DNA of 64,000 nucleotides, from NCBI RefSeq assembly GCF_000517405.1, contig NZ_CP006568.1, positions 3,596,001 to 3,660,000 on the forward strand, written 5' to 3'. The translations under genes and the position numbers were made by a program. Source of the DNA: Candidatus Sodalis pierantonius str. SOPE (GTDB lineage: Bacteria; Pseudomonadota; Gammaproteobacteria; Enterobacterales; Enterobacteriaceae). The notes beneath the pieces were generated by a model. The model saw only the letters and a program-made list of their open reading frames with translations. It was not told the origin of the DNA and made no database searches. Positions 27,352 through 34,961 of the stretch are shown here, piece by piece (positions within the stretch are counted from its first letter, which is position 1; each line of letters opens with the position of its first letter).

Positions 27352-28770
27352 ATGTCCGTTGAACAAGTCATGTCGATGCTTATAGAACATGAAGTAAAAT
27401 TTATCGACTTACGTTTCACCGATACCAAAGGTAAAGAGCAGCACGTTACCATTCCTGCACCAGTCAAAAAAGAAGAGGTGGATGACTTCTTTGAAGAGGG
27501 CAAGATGTTCGACGGCTCCTCTATCGGCGGCTGGAAAGGCATTAACGAATCCGACATGGTCTTGATGCCCGACGCATCTTCTGCCGTGATGGATCCGTTC
27601 TATGAAGAATCGACGCTCATTATCCGCTGTGACATCCTTGAGCCGGCAACCATGCAGGGCTACGATCGCGATCCTCGCTCTATCGCCAAGCGTGCAGAAG
27701 ACTTTCTGAAATCTTCCGGCATCGCCGATCAGGTGCTGTTTGGACCGGAGCCGGAATTCTTTCTGTTCGACGACATTCGTTTCGGTACCTCGATTTCCGG
27801 CTCGCATGTGGCAATCGACGATATCGAAGCGGCCTGGAACACTGGTAAAGCTTATGAAGGCGGCAACAAAGGCCACCGTCCGGGCGTGAAGGGCGGTTAT
27901 TTCCCGGTTCCGCCGGTAGATTCCTCGCAGGATCTGCGCTCCACCATGTGCTTGACCATGGCGGAAATGGGCTTGGTCGTGGAAGCGCACCATCACGAAG
28001 TGGCTACCGCCGGCCAGAATGAAGTGGCTACCCGCTTCAACACCCTGACCAAAAAAGCCGATGAAATCCAGATCTACAAATATGTCGTGCATAACGTTGC
28101 CCACGCATTCGGTAAAACCGCGACCTTTATGCCCAAGCCGATTTTCGGCGATAACGGTTCCGGCATGCACTGCCATATGTCGTTGAGCAAAGACGGCAAT
28201 AACCTGTTTTCCGGCGATAAGTACGGCGGCCTGTCCGAAGCGGCCCTGTTCTATATCGGCGGCGTTATCAAGCACGCTAAAGCCATCAATGCCCTGACCA
28301 ACCCGACCACCAACTCCTACAAGCGTCTGGTCCCGGGTTATGAAGCGCCGGTCATGCTGGCTTATTCCGCCCGCAACCGCTCCGCCTCCATCCGTATTCC
28401 GGTGGTTGCCAGCCCGAAAGCACGCCGTATCGAAGTGCGCTTCCCGGATCCGGCCGCCAACCCGTACCTGGCGTTCCCCGCGCTGCTGATGGCCGGCCTG
28501 GACGGTATCATCAACAAAATCCATCCTGGCGACGCCATGGATAAGAACCTTTATGATCTGCCGGCGGAAGAAGCCAGCGAAATCCCAACCGTGGCCGGCT
28601 CCCTTGAGGAAGCATTGAACGCCCTGGATGCGGATCGCGAGTTCCTGACCCGCGGCGGCGTATTCACCGACGACACCATCGATGCCTATATCGCGCTGCG
28701 CACGGAAGAAAACGATCGCGTACACATGACGCCGCACCCGGTGGAGTTCGAGCTGTACTACAGCGTTTAA
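27352..28770 (+). CDS. glnA: Glutamine synthetase (type I)
   Basis: GlnA condenses glutamate and ammonia with ATP into glutamine, the central ammonia-assimilation reaction. The 472 residues match GSI-beta: MFDGSSIGGWKGINESDMVL, the metal-binding EPEFFLFDD and HHHEVATAGQNE segments, PKPIFGDNGSGMHCHMS, and the adenylylation loop NLYDLP (Tyr near residue 400). GGGAGAA lies before the ATG at 27352. The reading frame is intact, but its native promoter has been displaced by IS copy 1, so transcription must come through or from the IS. A terminator follows. Confidence 0.97.
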   Translation: MSVEQVMSMLIEHEVKFIDLRFTDTKGKEQHVTIPAPVKKEEVDDFFEEGKMFDGSSIGGWKGINESDMVLMPDASSAVMDPFYEESTLIIRCDILEPATMQGYDRDPRSIAKRAEDFLKSSGIADQVLFGPEPEFFLFDDIRFGTSISGSHVAIDDIEAAWNTGKAYEGGNKGHRPGVKGGYFPVPPVDSSQDLRSTMCLTMAEMGLVVEAHHHEVATAGQNEVATRFNTLTKKADEIQIYKYVVHNVAHAFGKTATFMPKPIFGDNGSGMHCHMSLSKDGNNLFSGDKYGGLSEAALFYIGGVIKHAKAINALTNPTTNSYKRLVPGYEAPVMLAYSARNRSASIRIPVVASPKARRIEVRFPDPAANPYLAFPALLMAGLDGIINKIHPGDAMDKNLYDLPAEEASEIPTVAGSLEEALNALDADREFLTRGGVFTDDTIDAYIALRTEENDRVHMTPHPVEFELYYSV

Positions 28771-28803
28771 TCGCCCGAGTTTTTTGTTGCCGTGGAAACT
28801 TTC

Positions 28804-28829
28804 AGCCCATCTCCGGATGGGCTTTTTTC
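28804..28829 (+). terminator. Terminator after glnA
   Basis: AGCCCATC and GATGGGCT form an 8-bp stem with a tccg loop followed by six T residues. In E. coli too a terminator/attenuator separates glnA from glnLG and lets part of the transcription through. Confidence 0.85.
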
Positions 28830-28909
28830 TCCACCAAACCTGGCGCGCAGCCATGCGCAATCACCGATAACCGATCGCTTTGCACTAACTGAGTGCGGGA
28901 GACTGCTAA

Positions 28910-29954
28910 ATGGCAACCGGCACACTGCCCGAAGCTGGGCAGATCCTTAATTCGCTCATCACTAGTATTTTGCTGCTGGATAATGATCTGGTGGTGCACT
29001 ACGCCAACCCGGCGGCGCAGCAGTTGCTGGCGCAAAGCTCACGCAAGCTGTTCGGCACTCCGCTGCCCGAACTGCTGGGCTATTTCTCCCTCAGTGTCGA
29101 GCTGATGCGCGAAAGCCTGGACGCCGGCCAGGGTTTTACCGATAACGAAGTGACGCTGGTGGTAGACGGCAGGGCGCACATCCTGTCGCTGACCGCGCAG
29201 CGGCTGCCGGAAGAGACTATTCTGATGGAGCTGGCGCCGATGGATAATCAACGCCGTCTTAGCCAAGAGCAGCTCCAGCACGCCCAACAAGTCGCAGCGC
29301 GGGATCTGGTGCGCGGCCTCGCCCATGAGATCAAAAATCCCCTCGGCGGGCTGCGCGGCGCAGCTGCTGGCCAAGGCGCTGCCCGACCCGGCGTTGACGG
29401 AATACACCAAAGTGATCATTGAGCAGGCCGATAGGCTGCGCAACCTGGTCGACCGCTTACTGGGTCCCCAACAGCCCGGAATGCACGTCACGCAAAGTAT
29501 TCATCAAGTCTGCGAACGGGTGTTTAAGCTAGTGTCGCTTGAAATGCCGGATAATGTCATCCTGGTGCGGGATTATGATCCCAGCCTGCCGGAGTTGACC
29601 CACGATCCGGATCAGATGGAGCAGGTATTGCTGAATATCACCCGCAACTCGCTACAGGCGCTGGGGGAGGAGGGCGGCACCATCACCCTCAGAACGCGTA
29701 CCGCCTTCCAACTGACGCTGCATGGGGTTCGTTACCGGCTGGTGGCGCGCATTGATATCGAGGACGACGGCCCGGGGATCCCGGCGCAATTGCAGGATAC
29801 GCTGTTTTATCCCATGGTCAGCGGCCGCGAAGGGGGCACCGGCCTGGGCCTCTCCATCGCCCGCAGTCTGATCGATCAGAATTCAGGAAAGATTGAATTT
29901 AACAGTTGGCCGGGACATACCGAGTTTTCGGTATACCTGCCTATTCGCCAGTGA
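28910..29954 (+). pseudogene. glnL: Nitrogen sensor kinase NtrB (GlnL), frameshifted at the H-box
   Basis: NtrB phosphorylates and dephosphorylates NtrC in response to the PII protein. The N-terminal PAS-like part (ILNSLITSILLLDNDLVVHYANPAAQQLL) and H-box (LAHEIKNPLGGLRGAA) are in one frame. The frame breaks right after GLRGAA near 29350-29358, where about 5 bp (one CGGCG unit of a GC repeat) is missing. The second frame has the rest of the H-domain, the N-box (NITRNSLQAL), G1 (DDGPGIP) and G2 (GREGGTGLGLSIA) through the normal end YLPIRQ. Only a fragment ending shortly after the phosphorylated histidine can be made, without ATPase domain. Confidence 0.93.
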
Positions 29955-29962
29955 GGTTCTGT

Positions 29963-31372
29963 ATGCAACGAGGGATAGTCTGGATCGACGACGACGATAG
30001 CTCCATCCGCTGGGTGCTTGAACGCGCACTCACTGGGGCCGGGTTGACCTGCACCACCTTTGAAGGTGGCAGCCAGGTGCTGGACGCGCTCGCCACCCAA
30101 ACGCCGGACGTGCTGTTGTCCGATATTCGCATGCCCGGCATGGACGGGTTGGCATTGCTAAAACAAATCAAACAGCGTCACCCGATGCTGCCGGTCATCA
30201 TCATGACCGCCCACTCCGATCTGGATGCCGCAGTAAGCGCCTATCAGCAAGGGGCGTTTGACTATTTACCGAAACCGTTCGATATCGACGAAGCGGTAGC
30301 GCTGGTGGAACGCGCCGTCAGCCACTACCTGGAACAGCAGCCGCCCCGCAGTCAGCCCGCCAGCGGCCCCACCGCCGACATCATCGGCGAGGCGCCGGCG
30401 ATGCAGGATGTGTTCCGCATCATTGGCCGGCTATCGCGCTCGTCCATCAGCGTCCTTATCAACGGCGAGTCCGGCACCGGCAAAGAATTGGTGGCCCACG
30501 CCCTGCATCGCCATAGTCCACTCGCCAAGGCGCCGTTTATCGCGCTCAATATGGCGGCGATCCCGAAGGATTTGATTGAGTCGGAATTATTCGGCCATGA
30601 AAAAGGGGCGTTTACCGGCGCCAATCAAATCCGTCAGGGCCGTTTCGAGCAGGCCGACGGCGGCACGCTGTTTCTGGACGAAATCGGCGATATGCCGCTG
30701 GATGTGCAAACCCGCCTGCTGCGTGTATTGGCGGACGGTCAGTTCTACCGCGTCGGCGGCTATGCGCCGGTCAAAGTGGATGTGCGGATCATCGCCGCCA
30801 CCCACCAGAACCTGGAGCTGCGCGTGCAGGAAGGCCGCTTTCGCGAGGATTTGTTCCATCGCCTGAACGTGATCCGGGTCCATCTGCCGCCGCTGCGCGA
30901 GCGACGGGAAGATATTCCCCGGCTGGCGCGGTATTTCCTGCAGGTGGCGGCCAGGGAGCTGGGCGTAGAGCCGAAAAATCTGCACCCGGAAACCGAAACC
31001 GCGCTGACCCGCCTCCCCTGGCCTGGGAACGTGCGTCAGTTGGAAAATACCTGCCGCTGGTTGACGGTAATGGCCGCCGGACAAGAAGTACTGATTCAGG
31101 ATTTGCCGCCGGAGCTGTTTGAAACCACCGCGCCGAATAACGTGGTGCAATCGCTGCCGGATAGCTGGGCCACGCTGCTGGCGCAGTGGGCGGATCGCGC
31201 GTTGCGCTCCGGCCACCATAACCTGCTGTCGGAAGCGCAGCCGGAGATGGAGTGCACCTTGTTGACCACCGCGCTGCGCCATACCCAGGGCCACAAGCAG
31301 GAAGCTGCCCGTTTGCTCGGCTGGGGTCGCAACACGCTAATGCGCAAGTTAAAAGAGTTTGGGATGGAGTAA
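29963..31372 (+). CDS. glnG: Nitrogen response regulator NtrC (GlnG)
   Basis: This sigma-54-dependent enhancer-binding activator has 469 residues, the same as E. coli. Receiver domain 1-120 has the phosphorylated Asp in LLSDIRMPGMDG (Asp54 region) and Lys in YLPKPFD. The AAA+ domain has Walker A GESGTGKE, the sigma-54 contact loop ESELFGHEKGAFTGA and Walker B GTLFLDEIGD. The C-terminal Fis-like helix-turn-helix is HKQEAARLLGWGRNTLMRK. ATG 29963 (MQRGIVWI) is the E. coli start, 8 bp after glnL. One difference lies in the acidic pocket: WIDDDDSS for WVVDDDSS. Intact although its kinase and its main target promoter are damaged. Confidence 0.96.
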   Translation: MQRGIVWIDDDDSSIRWVLERALTGAGLTCTTFEGGSQVLDALATQTPDVLLSDIRMPGMDGLALLKQIKQRHPMLPVIIMTAHSDLDAAVSAYQQGAFDYLPKPFDIDEAVALVERAVSHYLEQQPPRSQPASGPTADIIGEAPAMQDVFRIIGRLSRSSISVLINGESGTGKELVAHALHRHSPLAKAPFIALNMAAIPKDLIESELFGHEKGAFTGANQIRQGRFEQADGGTLFLDEIGDMPLDVQTRLLRVLADGQFYRVGGYAPVKVDVRIIAATHQNLELRVQEGRFREDLFHRLNVIRVHLPPLRERREDIPRLARYFLQVAARELGVEPKNLHPETETALTRLPWPGNVRQLENTCRWLTVMAAGQEVLIQDLPPELFETTAPNNVVQSLPDSWATLLAQWADRALRSGHHNLLSEAQPEMECTLLTTALRHTQGHKQEAARLLGWGRNTLMRKLKEFGME

Positions 31373-31479
31373 TCCCCTAACGCGCCACAGAGAGTGCGCC
31401 GCGATGCAAATTTTCGTTTAAACGGTTTACATCGCGGTCCGGCTCAGTATTATTTCTGAGCACAAGGGGGAGACAAGCC

Positions 31480-31602
31480 ATGTTGCAGACCATTATCGCT
31501 TTCGTGACGCAGGGATTGGACGCGGTTATCAATGCGGGGCACGCCCCACAGACGGCGCTGGCGGCGGTCATGTGCGCCACGCTCATCAATTCACTGAATT
31601 GA
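31480..31602 (+). CDS. yshB: Small membrane-type protein YshB
   Basis: This 40-residue protein (MLQTIIAFVTQGLDAVINAG and on to APQTALAAVMCATLINSLN) matches the E. coli small protein YshB (HTPQTAVAAVLCAAMIGLF) in its C-terminal half and position after glnG. A strong GGGGGAG ribosome-binding site lies 8 bp before the ATG. A single hydrophobic C-terminal helix suggests membrane association. The family has been linked to Salmonella intracellular persistence; its function here is unknown. Too short for usual gene calling but conserved, so probably real. Confidence 0.8.
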   Translation: MLQTIIAFVTQGLDAVINAGHAPQTALAAVMCATLINSLN

Positions 31603-31659
31603 TCGGTCGTCCGACACCCTCATGACGCCCCTTTTCGCCTGATGGCGGAAAGGGGTGAT

Positions 31660-33031
31660 TTAGATCACCCGGGAAAACTGGCGCTGGCTGGCGCGTAAAT
31701 AAGCATCGAAACACATGCAAATATTGCGCACCAGCAGACGGCCGCGGGCGGTTATTTCCAGCGCGCCGGCGCTCATCGTTACCAGCCCGTCCTCCACCAG
31801 CGGCGCCATTTGCGCCAGATCCCCGGCAAAGTAGTCGGTAAATTGGATACCGTAAGCCGTTTCAATCACGTTGAAATCAAGGCGAAACTGGCAAATCAGC
31901 GCTTTGATGACATCCCGACGCAGGCAATCGTCGCGGCTGAGCGCCACGCCACGCCACAAACCGTTGCCCTGCCGCTCAACGGAATCGCGATAGCTGCGCA
32001 TGACTTTCTGATTTTGCGCATAATGGTCGCCGATCATACTTATCGCTGATAAACCCAATCCCAGCAGATCGCACTCGCCCTGGGTGGTATACCCCTGAAA
32101 ATTGCGGTGCAGCCGCCCCGCCCGCTGCGCCAGCGCCAGTTCATCGTCCGGCCGGGCGAAATGGTCCATGCCGATAAACTGATAGCCCGCGTCGGTGAGG
32201 GTCATGATACTGTGCTGCAACAGGGCCAGTTTTTGCCCGGCGTCGGGCAAATCCGCGTCTTTAAACTTGCGCTGCGCGGCAAATAGCGACAGCATATGGG
32301 CATAATTGAACACGCTTAAACGCTGCGGCTCAAGCGCGATGACCCGCTGCAACGTGTAAGCGAAGCGATCGCGCATTTGGCGCGGCAGACCGTAAATCAA
32401 ATCGATGTTGGTCGAGCGGAATCCCAGACGGGTGGCGCGCTCAATTAGACCAAAAATCAGCGCTTCGTCCTGCTCGCGATTGATTAAGACGCTGCACCTC
32501 GCCATTAAAATCCTGCACGCCGACGCTGATACGATTGAACCCTTGGCGCTGCAAATCATCAATGAGATCCAGCGGGATATCCCGCGGATCGATTTCAATG
32601 GACAGCTCGGCGTCGGCAGCAAAAGAGAAGTGCTCCCGCAGCAGCGCCATTAACTGCGCTGTCTGCGCCACCGACAAAAAGGTCGGCGTCCCGCCGCCCC
32701 AATGCATTTGGCTGACGTGCCTGCCGGCGAACAATGGCGCCCGCGCGCGAATTTCCCGCGCCAGCGTATCGAGATAATCATCGACCTTCGCGCCATGGCG
32801 CGTGACTATCTTATTGCAGCCGCAGAAGTAGCACAGCTTGTGACAGAACGGGATATGGACATACAGCGACAGCGGCCGCTCGGGATAACGACTCGCCGCC
32901 GTGGCAAACGCCGCGTCATCATACTCTTGGCTGAATTCAAGCGCGGTGGGATAGGACGTATAGCGCGGCCCGGAGTAATTGTATTTCTGAATGAGGGCCG
33001 AATCCCATTCGATTGCTGGCAGTGATTTCAC
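31660..33031 (-). pseudogene. hemN: Oxygen-independent coproporphyrinogen III oxidase HemN, one frameshift
   Basis: HemN is a radical-SAM enzyme converting coproporphyrinogen III to protoporphyrinogen IX without oxygen. The N-terminal 190 codons (GTG start at 33031) hold the conserved PRYTSYPTA, the cluster motif CHKLCYFCGC and the SAM-binding GGGTPT. After VQDFNGEVQRL the frame slips by one inserted base near 32483-32488 (gattgatTaag on the plus strand). The C-terminal two thirds (STNIDLIYGLP, FQGYTTQGECDLLGLG, ending RQFSRVI) are otherwise complete. It is a single-base lesion, so a very recent loss or a sequencing error are both possible. Confidence 0.93.
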
Positions 33032-33257
33032 GGCTTACTCCTTACCCGGGGGACGTCGTCGACGGCGCCGTCTGACGTGCGGGGCGGGCCGCTTGCAGCC
33101 GCGCCTTGCGTCGCGAGAGGCGCCATAGTTTACCTGATAACCACACAAGATAACAGGTTAACAATAGCGCAAGGAGCAGCGTTAAGGCCGGCAAGGATTA
33201 GAAGCTGTCTTTGTCGTAGCCGCGTTTTAGCAGCTGCAGTATATCTTCCTGATTCGT

Positions 33258-33746
33258 CTACGCGTCCTCATCGTCATCGTCAATAAGCTCAATGCACAAC
33301 TCGGTCATCAGCTCATCAATTCGATCCAGCGCCTGGTCGACATAGCGTCGCTCCTCCGTGGAAAGGGTTTCATCCTGCTCAAGACGCTGCAATAACGCAT
33401 CCAGACGATCGTCATTCTCCAAGCGTGCCAACTCCTGTTCGGCCGTTTCCCGCGGCTTTGGCGACTGCGGCGCGGGCGCGAGGGATTTGGGTTGGACCGT
33501 TGTCCCCTCAACCGTCAGCGGCACGGGTTTTTTGCTGCCGATACGGCCATCCTGCGGCGTACGGGTTTTTTGGCGTACGGCCTCGCCGCCGCCGCCCTGA
33601 CTGCGTGAACCGGCGGCCAGCCCGCGGCGTTTTTTCTGCCGCTTACGTTCACGCCCTTCGAGATTCAACTCTTCGCGGCTTTTACGCTGCTTTTTTTTTC
33701 GCGCGTCCCCGGGCTTGCCGCGGCCGCCCCGTGCTGATGAATTCAT
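33258..33746 (-). CDS. yihI: YihI, activator of the Der GTPase, cut by an amber codon
   Basis: YihI stimulates GTP hydrolysis by Der (EngA) and thereby tunes 50S assembly. ATG 33746 gives 162 residues: a basic N-terminus (ARKKKQRKSREELNLEGRER, KRQKKRRGLAAGSR), the middle RIGSKKPVPLT, and the acidic helical region ENDDRLDALLQRLEQDE and DRIDELMTEL. TAG at 33258-33260 ends it within the acidic tail DDDDEDA. The same frame continues TNQEDILQLLKRGYDKDSF to a stop at 33198-33200, matching the family C-terminus, so about 20 residues are lost by a CAG-to-TAG-type change. The core is intact and may work. Confidence 0.85.
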   Translation of the reverse strand: MNSSARGGRGKPGDARKKKQRKSREELNLEGRERKRQKKRRGLAAGSRSQGGGGEAVRQKTRTPQDGRIGSKKPVPLTVEGTTVQPKSLAPAPQSPKPRETAEQELARLENDDRLDALLQRLEQDETLSTEERRYVDQALDRIDELMTELCIELIDDDDEDA

Positions 33747-33915
33747 AATATTGGCTCTTGGGTAAGGGTAATGACGTCTACCGTTGCAGCGGTATCTATC
33801 AGAAAGCCGCGCAAGAAAAAAGATGACTGCGCCCGTGGGCGAAGATAAAAAACGCATTCCGGGACATAACCGGTATAATTGCCGTTAATATGCCATCTCC
33901 AAAGAGAGGATACCG

Positions 33916-34560
33916 TTGACCAAATCTTATAACTATCAGATAACTCATTTCGTGACCAGCGCGCCGGATATTCGCCATTTGCCGATCGACAGCGGGATTG
34001 AAATCGCCTTCGCGGGGCGTTCCAACGCCGGCAAATCCAGCGCACTTAACACCCTGACCAACCAGAAAAACTTGGCCAGGACCAGTAAAACCCCCGGACG
34101 CACCCAGCTTATCAACCTGTTTGAGGTGGAGCCGGGCATCCGGTTGGTGGATCTTCCCGGCTATGGCTACGCCGAAGTGCCGGAAGAATTAAAACGCAAG
34201 TGGCAGCGCGCCCTGGGCGAATATCTGCAAAAGCGCGACAACCTTAAAGGGCTGGTGGTATTGATGGATATCCGCCACCCGATGAAAGATCTCGACCAGC
34301 AAATGGTGCAATGGGCGGTGGATGTCAATATTCCGGTTCTCGTCCTGCTTACCAAAGCCGATAAGCTGGCTTCCGGCGCGCGCAAAGCGCAGTTAAATCA
34401 AGTGCGCGAAGCGGCGCTGGCATTCATGGACGATGTCGAGATTGAAACATTCTCGTCGCTGAAAAAACAGGGCGTGGATAAACTGCGGCAGAAACTCGAC
34501 GCGTGGTTTACCGCCATCCCGCCGGCGATAGCACCAGAAGCGCCGGCGAGTGAAAAATAA
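33916..34560 (+). CDS. engB: Ribosome biogenesis GTPase EngB (YihA/YsxC)
   Basis: This essential GTPase functions in late 50S assembly. The 214 residues have G1 GRSNAGKSS, switch I TPGRTQ, G3 DLPGYGYA, G4 TKADKL and G5 SSLKKQG. The start is TTG at 33916, supported by AGAGAGG seven bases upstream. It is divergent from yihI, as in E. coli. Intact. The downstream 150 bp to the Spot 42 gene are GC-rich and contain no gene. Confidence 0.96.
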   Translation: MTKSYNYQITHFVTSAPDIRHLPIDSGIEIAFAGRSNAGKSSALNTLTNQKNLARTSKTPGRTQLINLFEVEPGIRLVDLPGYGYAEVPEELKRKWQRALGEYLQKRDNLKGLVVLMDIRHPMKDLDQQMVQWAVDVNIPVLVLLTKADKLASGARKAQLNQVREAALAFMDDVEIETFSSLKKQGVDKLRQKLDAWFTAIPPAIAPEAPASEK

Positions 34561-34707
34561 CGTCCGGTTTCACGCCCTGGCCGGGGCCATGGCGGCGCTA
34601 CGTACCTTGCCTGTGACGTCACGCCCTGACCGGGATGGCGGCAGCGCCGCTGTTCACGTTATCATGTTCACGCCGCCGGACAGCACACGGCGAGGTTTCC
34701 GCACCCA

Positions 34708-34816
34708 ATAAAAAACGTCCCAGTCATAAAATGACTGAGGCGGCTAATACTTAGCCAAATCCAATTACGTGAAGTAAAAGGTCTGAAAGATAGAACATCT
34801 TACCTCTGTACCCTAC
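34708..34816 (-). ncRNA. spf: Spot 42 small RNA
   Basis: The minus strand reads GTAGGGTACAGAGGTAAGAT at 34816 and continues like E. coli Spot 42 through TTCTATCTTTCAGACC and TTTTACTTCACGTAAT, with the three unstructured target-pairing regions essentially unchanged. It ends in a terminator hairpin with AGTCAT/ATGACT stem and a T-run. It sits between engB and polA exactly as in E. coli. Spot 42 is an Hfq-dependent repressor of carbon-catabolic genes in glucose. A CRP-like half-site pair (TGTGG...TCACA, spacing one base too long) lies at 34901-34917 and would be upstream. Confidence 0.95.
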
Positions 34817-34961
34817 GCTGATAACTTTACCCTATTTTTTGATGGGGAAAAAGAATTTTTTGTAGTTTACTTTCACCTTTTACGTATAAGGAATGCTTAT
34901 TGTGGGAATACATCACACTTTAATGTAGCTTAATTACTAAAAGTGCTTAGTCATTCGCCAC

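Noticed and set aside
27409..28860. 483-codon open frame on the minus strand opposite glnA, and similar long frames opposite typA (24687-25628) and spoT (11215-12027)
   Set aside because: GC-rich codon usage in the real genes creates long antisense frames; no family features, no ribosome-binding sites, and the sense genes are certain.
34901..34917. Canonical CRP site upstream of Spot 42
   Set aside because: The half-sites TGTGG and TCACA are separated by seven rather than six bases, so it cannot be called a standard site.
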